Notes: generated by a model not told the origin, from the letters alone. Positions 1 through 11,537 are shown, counted from the first letter of the stretch. The stretch: 64,000 nt of DNA from Pontibacter cellulosilyticus (GCF_014306105.1 NZ_JACRVF010000002.1:268273-332272); one strand, 5' to 3'. Program-made: numbers and translations.

Positions 1-605
1 TAATCTGTCATTTAGATAAGAACATTACACTAGAGATTGAGCTAACTATTCAGAAGGGACGTGGTTACGTTCCAGCTGAAGAGAACAAAGCTCAGGATCA
101 GGTATTCGGTCTTATCTCTATCGATGCCATCTTTACTCCAATCAAGAATGTTAAGTTTAGCGTTGAAAATACGCGTGTAGAGCAGAAGACTGACTACGAA
201 AAACTTATACTTGATATACAGACTGACGGTTCTATTCACCCAGAAGATGCATTGAAAGGTGCGGCTAACATTCTGATTCAGCACTTTATGCTGTTCTCTG
301 ACAACACAATGACGTTTGAGACTGCTAAGCCAGAAGAAGAGGAGGCCGTTGACGAAGAAATGCTTCATATGCGTAAGGTTCTAAAGACCTCATTGCAGGA
401 CATGGATCTTTCTGTTAGAGCTTACAACTGCTTAAAGGCAGCCGACATCAAAACTCTTGGCGACCTGGTGCAGCTGGATATTTCTGACATGATGAAATTC
501 AGAAACTTCGGTAAGAAGTCTTTAACTGAACTGGAAAACCTAGTGCAGGAGAAGGGTTTAACCTTCGGTATGGACCTTTCTAAGTATAAATTAGAAGAAG
601 AATAA
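1..605 (+). CDS. rpoA: RNA polymerase alpha subunit (5' part outside window)
   Basis: Open from the first bases in the frame starting at position 3, so only the C-terminal 200 residues are here. The subunit dimerises to seed core RNA polymerase assembly; its C-terminal domain contacts DNA and regulators. The first part is the end of the N-terminal dimerisation domain (VPAEEN, then a region ending ILIQHF). A short acidic linker ([11 protein letters not shown]) leads to the helix-hairpin-helix alpha-CTD, with [10 protein letters not shown] and [10 protein letters not shown] marking the DNA-contacting surface. An internal TTG at 252 gives an apparent shorter ORF but the frame continues upstream. 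It is followed 70 bp later by rplQ, the order usual in bacteria. Confidence 0.97.
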   Translation, partial: ICHLDKNITLEIELTIQKGRGYVPAEENKAQDQVFGLISIDAIFTPIKNVKFSVENTRVEQKTDYEKLILDIQTDGSIHPEDALKGAANILIQHFMLFSDNTMTFETAKPEEEEAVDEEMLHMRKVLKTSLQDMDLSVRAYNCLKAADIKTLGDLVQLDISDMMKFRNFGKKSLTELENLVQEKGLTFGMDLSKYKLEEE

Positions 606-675
606 TTAATTTACGGCATAATTCCCGATCCCGCTTTAGGTTGATCGACGGTATGCCCGTGCACAAATCATAACA

Positions 676-1182
676 ATGAGACACGGTAAAAAAATCAATC
701 ACTTAGGTAGAACAGCTTCTCACCGCAAGGCAATGCTTTCAAACATGGCATCGTCTTTAATTTTACACAAGCGTCTTTCTACTACGGTAGCTAAGGCTAA
801 AGCATTACGTAAGTATGTAGAGCCTCTGCTAACAAAGTCTAAAAACGATACTACTCACTCAAGAAGAACGGTATTTGCTTACCTGCAGAACAAAGAGTCT
901 GTAAAAGAGCTTTTTGATGAAGTATCTTCTAAGATTGCAGGAAGACCAGGTGGATACACTCGTATTCTGAAGACTGGCTACAGACTAGGTGACAATGCAG
1001 AAATGTGTGTTATCGAGCTAGTAGATTACAACGAGGATATGCTGACATCAGCAGCAGCAGCTACTACAGGTGCTAAGAAAACTCGTCGTCGTTCTTCTGG
1101 TAAGAAAAAGGATGAAGCTTCTGCTACTGAAACAAAAGCAGCTGCTACTGAATCAAAAGATGAGGCAAAAGATGCTGAATAA
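676..1182 (+). CDS. rplQ: 50S ribosomal protein L17
   Basis: Large-subunit ribosomal protein near the polypeptide exit tunnel. The 168-residue product opens with [20 protein letters not shown], the family hallmark, and contains the usual VEPLLTKSK and GGYTRILK segments. The L17 domain ends near residue 120; the remaining tail is rich in Lys, Ala, Ser and Glu, a low-complexity extension seen in many Bacteroidota L17 proteins. It follows rpoA, and a strong terminator lies directly after its stop, so this is the end of the alpha-operon transcript. Confidence 0.97.
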   Translation: MRHGKKINHLGRTASHRKAMLSNMASSLILHKRLSTTVAKAKALRKYVEPLLTKSKNDTTHSRRTVFAYLQNKESVKELFDEVSSKIAGRPGGYTRILKTGYRLGDNAEMCVIELVDYNEDMLTSAAAATTGAKKTRRRSSGKKKDEASATETKAAATESKDEAKDAE

Positions 1183-1203
1183 GGATCGCCTTTAAATATT
1201 TTG

Positions 1204-1236
1204 AAAGGGACATGACGTTAGTCGTGTCCCTTTTTT
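1204..1236 (+). terminator. Rho-independent terminator after rplQ
   Basis: A 10-bp stem (1207-1216 with 1221-1230, one G-T pair) with a GTTA loop, flanked by AAA on the left and a T6-A-T5 tract on the right. The end of the T tract also spells TATTTTTG (1236-1243), a match to the Bacteroidota -7 element TAnnTTTG just upstream of carA. Confidence 0.85.
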
Positions 1237-1258
1237 ATTTTTGTAGTAAATCTTTAAA

Positions 1259-3671
<2,413 letters not shown>

Positions 3672-3698
3672 TATACTGGACATAAAATTTTTATGGCT

Positions 3699-3736
3699 AA
3701 GGCTGTGGGTTTTCTGACTCACAGCCTTATTTTTGT
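3699..3736 (+). terminator. Rho-independent terminator after eno
   Basis: Perfect 9-bp stem AAGGCTGTG/CACAGCCTT (3699-3707 with 3720-3728), extendable inward by three pairs, 6-nt loop, then TATTTTTG. As after rplQ, the terminator tail itself matches TAnnTTTG (3728-3735), here 26 bp upstream of the divIC-like start. Confidence 0.85.
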
Positions 3737-3761
3737 ATAAGTACCTCTGTAGTTTTAGTCC

Positions 3762-4058
3762 ATGATCAAGCGCATTCCGAAATTCTTCCGCAATTACTAT
3801 TTTATTACCACGGCTGCGTTCCTGGTATGGATGCTCTTTTTCGATTCCAATGATTTTGTAACACAGTTCCAGATGCGCCAGCAACTAAGAGAGCTGGAGA
3901 AAGAAAAGGAACATTACCTAGAGAAGATGGCCGAAGTTGAGAAAGATCGTCGTGAGCTGATGGGAAACCCGGAACTACTGGAGAAGTTTGCTCGTGAAAA
4001 GTATCTGATGAAGCGTCCTAATGAGGATGTATTTATTATAGTGCCAAAAGAGGAGTAG
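3762..4058 (+). CDS. DivIC/FtsB-like septum formation initiator protein
   Basis: Small bitopic division protein expected to form part of the FtsL-FtsB-FtsQ type complex at the septum. The 98-residue product has a short cytoplasmic basic N-terminus, one membrane segment (about residues 12-28, ending WMLFFD), a coiled coil from about residue 40 to 72 rich in Leu, Glu and Lys, and the family motif NPELLEKFAREKYLMKRPNEDVF shortened at the end. Annotated in this phylum as septum formation initiator. It follows eno, a common arrangement in Bacteroidota, but a terminator between them suggests its own promoter. Confidence 0.88.
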   Translation: MIKRIPKFFRNYYFITTAAFLVWMLFFDSNDFVTQFQMRQQLRELEKEKEHYLEKMAEVEKDRRELMGNPELLEKFAREKYLMKRPNEDVFIIVPKEE

Positions 4059-4110
4059 CAGGAGAATTGTGAGACTCGGGTTCTGATACAAATTTATACT
4101 TCACATACAG

Positions 4111-4140
4111 AGCGGTTCAATTGGGCCGCTTTTGCTTTTT
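4111..4140 (+). terminator. Terminator after divIC-like gene
   Basis: Hairpin AGCGGTTCAATTGGGCCGCT (8-bp stem with two G-T pairs and an AATT loop) followed by TTTGCTTTTT, about 55 bp after the stop codon. Confidence 0.65.
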
Positions 4141-4218
4141 ATACCTGTCCATACTTTGCTCTGGGCCTTGGAAGTAGAGTAACAGTTGCTCATCCTTAAA
4201 CCCTCCCCAAATTATTCG

Positions 4219-4226
4219 TAACTTTG
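4219..4226 (+). promoter_or_regulatory. Probable -7 element (TAACTTTG) for the Hsp70 gene
   Basis: TAACTTTG matches the Bacteroidota sigma-ABfr -7 consensus TAnnTTTG and lies 52 bp upstream of the ATG at 4278. I see no convincing TTG at the usual -33 distance, so the call rests on one half of the promoter. Confidence 0.45.
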
Positions 4227-4277
4227 TGCTGTAAGCCACTGTTCAGTTAAACAGAGGCCTCATGAAAAAGAAAAACT

Positions 4278-6143
4278 ATGGCAAAAGTTGCAATAAACCT
4301 TTCAACGGGTTCCATACAGCAAGAAGAAGTAATTGTAGGTATAGATTTAGGCACAACCAACAGCTTAGTGGCCTACATTCATCCTGAAGATAAAACGCCT
4401 ATCGCAATAAATGACCAGGGCCGCGGTACAATTGTGCCTTCTGTTGTGCACTTCAGTCCAAATGGCGAGACTGTAGTAGGTACAGAGGCTAAAGATTACC
4501 TTACTACCGATCCGGCAAACACCATTTATTCTGTAAAGCGCCTGCTAGGTAAATCTTATAAGGACCTTGGCGAGCACAAAGATTATTTTGGATACAAGAT
4601 CATCGACGATAATAGCGAGGGGCTTGTAAAAGTACGTGTGCAGGATAAGTTCTACTCCCCAATTGAGCTATCAGCAGAGATACTGAAGGAGCTGAAAGAG
4701 CGCGCAGAGCATTCGCTTAAAACCCCTGTTAACCGTGCTGTAATTACCGTACCGGCATACTTTAATGATTCACAGCGTCAGGCAACCCGCGATGCCGGTA
4801 AGCTGGCCGGACTAGAAGTACTGCGAATTGTAAACGAACCAACAGCCGCGGCACTTGCTTATGGTATAGGTATAGACCCAGCAGAGGAGAAAACAGTAGC
4901 TGTGTATGATTTAGGTGGCGGTACATTTGATATCTCAATACTCAGCATACACCAAGGCATTTTTGAAGTGCTCTCTACTAACGGTGATACTTACTTGGGT
5001 GGCGATGACTTTGACCGTGCTATCATCAACCATTGGATACAAGAGAATGAGCTGATTGCAGACACGGTAAACGAAGACAAGCACCTGCAACAGGAACTGC
5101 GTCTTAGAGCCGAGGAAGCAAAGAAAGCGCTAAGCTCACAAGAAGTATACACCAGCAACATCGATGGTAAAATTGACTGCCACATAGAGCGCCATACCTT
5201 TGAAACACTGATAGCGCCAATTGTAGCCAGAACTATAGAAAGCTGCCGTATGGCCATGACTGATGCGAAGCTACAGCCGGAGCAGATTAATGCTGTGATC
5301 ATGGTGGGTGGCTCTACGCGTGTGCCAATGGTATACGATGCAGTGTCAGAGTTCTTCGGTAAGCCTGCCAACAACTCACTTAATCCGGATGAGGTAGTTG
5401 CCCTTGGCGCTGCCATACAAGCTGATATACTGGCTGGCAACCGTAAAGATATCTTGCTGCTGGACGTAACACCGCTTACACTGGGTATCGAAACTATGGG
5501 TGGGCTAATGGACCCAATCATCCCGCGTAATTCTAAGATCCCAACCAAAGCAGGTCGCCAGTATACTACTTCTATAGATGGGCAGGTGAACATGAAAATC
5601 TCGGTTTACCAGGGAGAGCGTGATCTTGTAAAGGAAAACAGAAAGCTAGCCGAGTTTGATCTAAAAGGTATACCTGCCATGCCAGCCGGTTTCCCGAAAG
5701 TAGATGTGAATTTTATACTTAATGCTGATGGTATATTGAAGGTAGAGGCCGTTGAGTTACGATCAGGAGTGCGCCAGGAGGTAGAGGTTAAGCCGCAGTA
5801 TGGCCTAACAGACGAGCAGGTAGAGCAGATGCTGATGGACTCGCTGATGAATGCTAAAGAAGACGTTGCCGCTCGTATGCAAATCGAGGCACGTTCTACT
5901 GCGGAGCAGATGCTGTACCAGGTAGAGCGCTTTATCGAAAAAAATGGTGAGCACCTGACGCAGGAGGAGATAGAACTAACGCGTAAGAATTTGCAGAACC
6001 TAAGAGATGTGTTAGCAGCCGGAGGCGACAAAGATGCCATTTATGCCGCAGTGGATACTTTGGAGGAACAGACCAGCCCATTTGCCGAGCGTGTGATGCA
6101 GATCTCCATTAAGCAGGCTATGCAGGGTAAGAAGATCGAATAA
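4278..6143 (+). CDS. hscA: Hsp70-family chaperone, HscA type
   Basis: ATP-driven chaperone; HscA proteins release Fe-S clusters from scaffold proteins. At 621 residues it is closer to HscA (about 616) than DnaK (about 638). An extra N-terminal stretch of 19 residues precedes the phosphate-1 motif GIDLGTTNS (21-29), as in HscA. VYDLGGGTFDIS and VGGSTRVP complete the ATPase domain (to about 390); the substrate-binding domain begins near LGIETMGGLMDPIIPRN, where DnaK would have LSLGIETLGG. No long acidic C-terminal tail. There are no isc/suf genes nearby, so the Fe-S role is inferred; a general Hsp70 role remains possible. Ends in a bidirectional terminator. Confidence 0.8.
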   Translation: MAKVAINLSTGSIQQEEVIVGIDLGTTNSLVAYIHPEDKTPIAINDQGRGTIVPSVVHFSPNGETVVGTEAKDYLTTDPANTIYSVKRLLGKSYKDLGEHKDYFGYKIIDDNSEGLVKVRVQDKFYSPIELSAEILKELKERAEHSLKTPVNRAVITVPAYFNDSQRQATRDAGKLAGLEVLRIVNEPTAAALAYGIGIDPAEEKTVAVYDLGGGTFDISILSIHQGIFEVLSTNGDTYLGGDDFDRAIINHWIQENELIADTVNEDKHLQQELRLRAEEAKKALSSQEVYTSNIDGKIDCHIERHTFETLIAPIVARTIESCRMAMTDAKLQPEQINAVIMVGGSTRVPMVYDAVSEFFGKPANNSLNPDEVVALGAAIQADILAGNRKDILLLDVTPLTLGIETMGGLMDPIIPRNSKIPTKAGRQYTTSIDGQVNMKISVYQGERDLVKENRKLAEFDLKGIPAMPAGFPKVDVNFILNADGILKVEAVELRSGVRQEVEVKPQYGLTDEQVEQMLMDSLMNAKEDVAARMQIEARSTAEQMLYQVERFIEKNGEHLTQEEIELTRKNLQNLRDVLAAGGDKDAIYAAVDTLEEQTSPFAERVMQISIKQAMQGKKIE

Positions 6144-6186
6144 GATTTAGATTGCCCTTATCTAAAAGGCTAGGGGCATTTATAAT

Positions 6187-6240
6187 ATACTTAAACAAAA
6201 GCGCCGGCAGTAGATTCTGTCGGCGCTTTTGTTTAAGTAT
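6187..6240. terminator. Bidirectional terminator with 24-bp stem
   Basis: Arms 6187-6210 and 6217-6240 pair over 24 bp with a single G-T mismatch and a TAGATT loop; A-rich and T-rich ends serve both strands. It sits between the convergent Hsp70 gene and the minus-strand hydrolase gene and so can terminate both. Confidence 0.88.
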
Positions 6241-6247
6241 TTAAGTG

Positions 6248-7177
6248 CTAGAGGGAGTTAAGCCAACTAATGGTTTTATCCACCTGTAGTATAGACCAAG
6301 CATGTGGATTTAAAGTGCCATCTGCTCGTCGGCCTTTACCTGTGGTAAGTATAAGTGTAGCCTTGCCGTTTCCCATACTCTGCAAGTCAGCAATCATAGC
6401 GGTACAGTCGGCGGTGTTTAAGTCGTAGAGGTCGCGGTGGTTCGCATTAAACTGGTTTTCTGCATCTGGCTCAGAGAAAATAAGTATAGGTAAGTGCCGC
6501 AGCGGTTTAATGGCCGTACAGGTAGTATCGGAGTAGGCATACGGCGAAATGTTGTAGTATTTTTCTGGTGTTTGTAGCGGTGTCGAGCCAAAGTCGGCTA
6601 TCAACATGCTTTGTAACATTCCCATCATACGCTTCGAACCACTCGCTTTGCTACGATGTACTGCTTTTTGAACAGCTCGTTCGAAGCGTTCCAAATCCAG
6701 AAGCGGGTCAACAGCAAACAGCGCGTGTACTTTTGGACTTGTGCTGGTTGTAAGGCTATACTCTGCAAATTTAACTGCCGCCGTACCACCCATCGAAAAG
6801 CCTCCCACAATCAATTTTCCTCTTTGTAGTTTATACTTTTGCTTTAGATTTTGGATCAATTGGTCTACTTGCTTTTGCTTTGCATCAGTTAAGGATAGAG
6901 CTGTGTTATTGCTGATATAAGGTATGGCCACCACGTAGCCGGCATTGGCGGCTTTCGTGGGTAAGCTTGTCTCTTTTAACACATCAGCAGGCTTTTCTCC
7001 AAATCCAGGGAAAATCAAAATCATGCCTTGAGTTTTCGAGGCCGGTTTGATAACCAACGTGTAGTTGCTGGCCGTATCTGTCGGGCTAATATTGTACAGG
7101 CGCTCTATTGTTTGGGCCGTTGCAATTTGAAATGAAAATACAAAAGCCAGCAGGAGTAATTGAAAGCAAGAGCGCAT
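6248..7177 (-). CDS. Secreted alpha/beta hydrolase
   Basis: A 309-residue protein with a cleavable signal peptide (hydrophobic residues 5-18, ending IATAQ). The fold is indicated by an oxyanion strand ILIFPGFGEKP, the nucleophile elbow GFSMGG, a later acid candidate (FAVDPLLDLE or SEPDAEN) and a C-terminal His in LNPHAWS. Such proteins are esterases, lipases or peptidases; substrate cannot be read from the sequence. It is the last gene of a minus-strand operon, 11 bp after the small membrane protein gene. Confidence 0.8.
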   Translation of the reverse strand: MRSCFQLLLLAFVFSFQIATAQTIERLYNISPTDTASNYTLVIKPASKTQGMILIFPGFGEKPADVLKETSLPTKAANAGYVVAIPYISNNTALSLTDAKQKQVDQLIQNLKQKYKLQRGKLIVGGFSMGGTAAVKFAEYSLTTSTSPKVHALFAVDPLLDLERFERAVQKAVHRSKASGSKRMMGMLQSMLIADFGSTPLQTPEKYYNISPYAYSDTTCTAIKPLRHLPILIFSEPDAENQFNANHRDLYDLNTADCTAMIADLQSMGNGKATLILTTGKGRRADGTLNPHAWSILQVDKTISWLNSL

Positions 7178-7188
7178 AATAGAACGAG

Positions 7189-7527
7189 TTATTTGTCTAA
7201 AGCCCGCAGTACAATCTGCAGCAACTCAAAGTTAAAGTATAGCAAGGTAAGCGCTACAATTATTCCCACCATCAGGTTTGCGTAGGGAGCCTCTTTCTCC
7301 CGTACATCGCGCACGCCCCAATAAATGTAGGCGATGAGCGCTGCAACGGCATAGGCCAGAGAAAGTATAAGTACTGCCAACAGCACATCAACAGAGGCTA
7401 ACCTCCAGAAATAATTAAGCCCCAGCCACGCTACATTAAGAATCCACACCAATACCAGCATCAGCATACTTCGCTTGCCTGAGCCTAGGCCTATTGTCTT
7501 AAAAACAGATGCTGGTGCAGATGCCAT
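7189..7527 (-). CDS. Small membrane protein of unknown function
   Basis: A 112-residue protein I do not recognise. It has three hydrophobic segments (about residues 18-38, 48-70 and 84-106) with a short charged loop RDVREKEAP between the second and third. The N-terminus is small and polar and not a cleavable signal. It is sandwiched between the oxidoreductase gene (3 bp) and the hydrolase gene (11 bp), so is very probably co-transcribed. Confidence 0.7.
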   Translation of the reverse strand: MASAPASVFKTIGLGSGKRSMLMLVLVWILNVAWLGLNYFWRLASVDVLLAVLILSLAYAVAALIAYIYWGVRDVREKEAPYANLMVGIIVALTLLYFNFELLQIVLRALDK

Positions 7528-7530
7528 GCT

Positions 7531-8601
7531 TTAGTTAAATTTCAGTTTAAACTTCTTAGCCAGAGACTTCAGGTCACGCTCTACTGGTGAAAGTAAGGGT
7601 ATGCCTTTTTTCAAGCGCTTCTCCGTCATCTCACGTTCAGGGTCGCCGGGAATCACCACGTTTTTCTGGCCTTTCACTACATTGGCTTTACGGAAGGTCT
7701 CAATCCAGTTATCCATATGCTCTTTAAAGTCATCAGCCGGACGGAACGCATCGATGCGCATAGCGCCTAAAAAGTGACCTATACCTTCACCTACCGGATT
7801 TTCAGGAGGAGAGAGGAAGCTAACAAACGGTGGTACCCATGGGCCATAGTTGGCACCTGATAGCACAGCAGAGAAAATATCAACGATAGAAGCCAGTGCA
7901 TATCCTTTATGGCTGCCGTGTGTTTTGTCGCTGCCGAGTGGCAACAACGCTCCGCCATCTTTTAACTCATTGGCATTAGTAGAGCGCTGGCCTTCTTTGG
8001 TCTGTATCCAGCCTGCGGGCGCTTTTTTCTCTTTGCGCTGCAGTATCTCCAGTTTTCCGTTGGCGGCAGAGGCGGTGGCAAAATCGGCTACAAACGCAGG
8101 TTGGTTTTTAGTAGGAACGGCTACGGCAATAGGATTAGTACCCAGCATTCTGTCTGTAGAGAAAGTAGGGGCCACAAGCGGCGAAGCATTTGTCATGGCC
8201 ATGCCTATCATATCGTGGTTAAGTGCCTCCATGGCATGTATGCCGGCAATACCAAAGTGGTTCGAGTTCTTTACCGATACCCAGCCGGTACCAACTTTTG
8301 TAGCTTTCTCAATAGCGATGAGCATAGCCTGAGGCGCTACAACCAGACCCAAGCCTCCGTCTCCGTCTACAGTCGCGGTGCTGGGTGTTTCGTGTACTAC
8401 GCGCACTTTAGGCTTAACATTGATACGGCCTGCTTCCCATAGGCGAACATAACCACTTAGGCGAGCCACTCCATGTGAATCAACTCCGCGTAAATCGGCC
8501 TCTAAGAGCACTTCTGAGGCTAGTTTAGCATCCTTAGCCGGGCACCCCATGCTCAGGAAGACCTGCTCTGTAAAATCAAAAAGCTGTTTATATGAATACA
8601 T
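7531..8601 (-). CDS. Ldh-family (malate/L-lactate dehydrogenase type) oxidoreductase
   Basis: NAD(P)H-dependent 2-ketoacid/2-hydroxyacid oxidoreductase of the YlbC/YbiC/MdH type, unrelated to classical LDH. The 356-residue length fits. Recognisable family motifs: EADLRGVDSHGVARLSGY near residue 33, the nucleotide-binding SVKNSNHFGIAGIHA, GTNPIAVAVPT, and GSHKGYALASIVDIFS. The family includes malate, ureidoglycolate and delta-1-piperideine-2-carboxylate reductases; the substrate here is open. First gene of a three-gene minus-strand operon. Confidence 0.88.
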   Translation of the reverse strand: MYSYKQLFDFTEQVFLSMGCPAKDAKLASEVLLEADLRGVDSHGVARLSGYVRLWEAGRINVKPKVRVVHETPSTATVDGDGGLGLVVAPQAMLIAIEKATKVGTGWVSVKNSNHFGIAGIHAMEALNHDMIGMAMTNASPLVAPTFSTDRMLGTNPIAVAVPTKNQPAFVADFATASAANGKLEILQRKEKKAPAGWIQTKEGQRSTNANELKDGGALLPLGSDKTHGSHKGYALASIVDIFSAVLSGANYGPWVPPFVSFLSPPENPVGEGIGHFLGAMRIDAFRPADDFKEHMDNWIETFRKANVVKGQKNVVIPGDPEREMTEKRLKKGIPLLSPVERDLKSLAKKFKLKFN

Positions 8602-8814
8602 AAAGTATAAGCGCTGTTAAAAGGCGGCAAATTAAGAAATAATCAAACCAATGGCTCAATTTTATACTTCGCCTTTCTGTAACTAAAAGATTTACAGAAG
8701 TTTTAAAGCCTGATAGCGAGTTTAATATATACTTTTTATATACTTTCGCAGCTTAATTCTATTTTATGGAACAGATTTTGTCTTTGGCAAATCAGGTTCT
8801 AACACATTAGCTTT

Positions 8815-11190
8815 ATGAGACAAGCTCTACTTCTTTTATCGCTGCTGCTGGCTGTAAATACGGTACAGGCGCAAACCAAAATTGTTTTTGAGGAAACTAC
8901 TTCTGATACCTATCTGATGAAGTATGGCAACAGCAGCCAAGCCTCCCTCAACAGCATTATCATCTTATTAGAAAATGCTCAGGTAACCGCCCAGGGTGGC
9001 GGCCGCCCAAACCGCAAACCGGAGTTTACCGTGCGCCTGGAGCAGCATGCCCGCATCACCGATACCGGCGATCAACTGCTGCTGCAGGTTAACCTGAAGA
9101 ATGTGACGGTTACCGGTGATATCAATAACAAAGGATTTGATTTAGCAGATGTACTGAAGCCAGAAGAACTAAAGTATAAAGTATGGCTGCTGAACAGCAA
9201 AAACGAAAAGGTAAAGGAGTTCACAAACCAGCGCCTCGGCTTGCACGGTGATAACCAGAATATGCTGCAGGCAACTATACCGGATACAGCGGCTAACCAG
9301 AATTTTAAGCTGAAGATAGAGGAGAAGCAGGTAAACTATACTTACGAGAGTGAGAACCGTGTAAAAGAGCGCTTGAATCTCGTAAAGGAATACTTCGCAG
9401 CAGAGGCTAAAATACAGCGTGCGTTGCAGGAGGTAGCGCATATTCGTCCGGATGACGTGGACAGAATTGAGCTGCAGGACCGCAACCTGAAGGAGATGGA
9501 GGTGCTGCACGCTAACCTGAAGGGCCAGTTGGCAGAGAAGCTAAACCTAGAGAAGAACGATCCGCAGCGCCTGAACTACAAGCTAACACAGCTGCAGGAA
9601 ACCCTTCAGGACCGCCGTCGCGCTATTAACCATACCTTAGCCACTCTGGACCAGCAGTTCTTTAACCGTGGCTTGAGCTTAATGCAGCGTGGCAACCGTT
9701 CTGGGGCACAAGTATACTTTATGAAAGCTGTGGAGGCTAACCCACGTTTTGCGCCTGCACACGTAGAACTTGCCCGTCTGGATTTTATGGGAGGCTACAT
9801 ACGTGAGGCATCCAACCGCACCCGCGATGTGTTTACAAGTATGCGCGTAGACCGTGAGACAGAAGCCATCGCCCTGGAGCTGATGTACGATATCTACGGT
9901 GCCTACATTAGCAGCGGCAACACCTTAACTACCCGTGGCGATTATCATAATGCGCTGGCGTCTTTTGCAGAGGCTCGTGAGTTGTGTAGCACCGTTCGTG
10001 GCCTGCGCTGCAATACAACAGCCTTAGCCGAAGGGGAGGGCAGAGCCGCTTTGGGTGTTTATCGTGCTTTGGTAGACAATGGCAAGCGCCTGCTTGATCG
10101 TAACGATTTAAGAGAAGCGGAGCGTGTGGCAGGTGAGGCTTTAGCTTTCCAGAGAGACTATGATTTTGCGCTGAGCCGTGAGCAGGAGGCAACTGAGTTG
10201 ATGGGTCAGGTAAAGTTCCAGTACTACCTGCAGCACATAGACCTAGGCAAACGCTACCTGAGCCAGCAAAATTATGATGCCGCTTTACGTGAATTTGAGG
10301 GTGCCCTTGAGTTAGAGAGCCGTTATACTTTTAAACCTGTTCAGGAATTAGGTGCTTTGGCCCAGAAAGCCGCCAAACCTATACTTATAGCTAAGTTAAC
10401 AGAGGGCTATGAGCAGGCCATGCAAAACAGGCTGAGCAATGCACGTGCTACTGCCTCAGCAGCCACAGCCATGCAGGAACGCTATGGTTTGAAAAATGAT
10501 GCGGAAGTGCTGAACAAGTATAACCTGCTGCGTGAGCGTATCTTTACCCAGGAGTGCGTAAATACCCAGGTTGCTTACGACAAACACTACCAGAATGCAA
10601 GAGACCTGATCAGCCAAAGAAAATACGTTGCCGCTGACCAAGCATTTATGGCTGCGATTAAAGCGGCTGATGAAAAAGCAGATTGCAATGTTGCCACTTT
10701 CACAGCCAAAGATGGCCGTAACGAGATTTTGGTCGCAGCAACTTACCAGCGCATGCTGGAGGATGCAAACCGCCACGTATCTACCAAACGTTATGCTGAT
10801 GCGGTGCAACTATATGAGCAAGCGCGTGCTTATTATGTAGATAAGGGTGTAGGTAAGTTTGGCCTGAACCACGTGTCGCTCTTTAATTTTGCAAAGGAAA
10901 ACAACAGGCAAGATTTTACTGCGCACGTCGTATCATACTTTGCCAGCATCCAGGAAGAAGAGGTAGCGGTGCAGTTACTAACGTCTCTGCTGGACAGAGG
11001 CTACGCCAAACGCAAAACTAAGAAGGTGCAGGAGCAACTAGGTAAGCAGCTGGCGCTGAAAGATGCCGGAACCGGACCATGGCATGACGCCAAGACTGTA
11101 GCTGCCCAGTACACTCAAAGTCACAAAGGTCTTAAGAAGCTGCGCAAGGCTTATGTGAAAGAGCGGAAGCGCTTAGCAAAATTAGGATAG
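8815..11190 (+). CDS. Large secreted TPR-repeat protein, function unknown
   Basis: A 791-residue protein with a clear signal peptide (MRQALLLLSLLLAVNTVQAQ). Residues about 20-170 form a beta-rich N-terminal region; 180-290 is Leu/Glu/Arg-rich and likely coiled coil; from about 280 come degenerate TPR units (for example FNRGLSLMQRGNRSGAQVYF, then GDYHNALASFAEAREL and QQNYDAALREFEGALE). The C-terminus is strongly basic (KGLKKLRKAYVKERKRLAK). I assign no function; a periplasmic or outer-membrane scaffold role is plausible. Single gene, terminated just after its stop codon. Confidence 0.85.
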   Translation: MRQALLLLSLLLAVNTVQAQTKIVFEETTSDTYLMKYGNSSQASLNSIIILLENAQVTAQGGGRPNRKPEFTVRLEQHARITDTGDQLLLQVNLKNVTVTGDINNKGFDLADVLKPEELKYKVWLLNSKNEKVKEFTNQRLGLHGDNQNMLQATIPDTAANQNFKLKIEEKQVNYTYESENRVKERLNLVKEYFAAEAKIQRALQEVAHIRPDDVDRIELQDRNLKEMEVLHANLKGQLAEKLNLEKNDPQRLNYKLTQLQETLQDRRRAINHTLATLDQQFFNRGLSLMQRGNRSGAQVYFMKAVEANPRFAPAHVELARLDFMGGYIREASNRTRDVFTSMRVDRETEAIALELMYDIYGAYISSGNTLTTRGDYHNALASFAEARELCSTVRGLRCNTTALAEGEGRAALGVYRALVDNGKRLLDRNDLREAERVAGEALAFQRDYDFALSREQEATELMGQVKFQYYLQHIDLGKRYLSQQNYDAALREFEGALELESRYTFKPVQELGALAQKAAKPILIAKLTEGYEQAMQNRLSNARATASAATAMQERYGLKNDAEVLNKYNLLRERIFTQECVNTQVAYDKHYQNARDLISQRKYVAADQAFMAAIKAADEKADCNVATFTAKDGRNEILVAATYQRMLEDANRHVSTKRYADAVQLYEQARAYYVDKGVGKFGLNHVSLFNFAKENNRQDFTAHVVSYFASIQEEEVAVQLLTSLLDRGYAKRKTKKVQEQLGKQLALKDAGTGPWHDAKTVAAQYTQSHKGLKKLRKAYVKERKRLAKLG

Positions 11191-11209
11191 AACTGTTTAA
11201 TAGATTTGG

Positions 11210-11247
11210 AAGCCCCGTAAGTTTATACTTTCGGGGCTTTTTATTTT
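11210..11247 (+). terminator. Terminator after the TPR protein gene
   Basis: Eight-bp stem AAGCCCCG/CGGGGCTT (11210-11217 with 11232-11239) followed by TTTTATTTTT. The loop contains the heptamer TATACTT. Confidence 0.85.
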
Positions 11248-11254
11248 TACCAAC

Positions 11255-11478
11255 ACCTGGTCCAACCACCCCTAACCCCTCCTTATCCAAGGCGGGGAAC
11301 TTTTACTTACTTCTTTTACTGCCATCACAATAGTACCAGAATTCTAGATTTTGTAATCTTGTCAAGGATTTTGGTAGAAGGTGGGTTAAGCAGAAGCTAC
11401 AGAGCCTATACTTAAGCTAGAGTAACAGCAGTATTCCCCGCCTTGGATAAGGAGGGGTTAGGGGTGGTTGGACCCGGT
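11255..11478. repeat. MITE-like inverted-repeat element, copy A
   Basis: Arms 11255-11299 and 11434-11478 are 45 bp each and differ at one position; both contain CCAACCACCCCTAACCCCTC followed by CTTATCCAAGG. The 134-bp interior carries no ORF. Two interior blocks (11305-11333 and 11390-11419) recur in copy D near 60.5 kb, so the interior is homologous as well as the arms. It fills the 347-bp gene-free gap between the convergent TPR-protein and ppx genes. Confidence 0.85.
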
Positions 11479-11537
11479 ACTGAAGGCAATCATAAAAATC
11501 GTTTAAACCCAGAATACCATGGTTCTGGCAAAAATAA

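Noticed and set aside
11255..11300. CCACCCCTAACCCCTCC-type sequence as a CRISPR or telomere-like repeat.
   Set aside because: It occurs as inverted arms of separate elements, not as regularly spaced direct repeats, and no cas genes are present.
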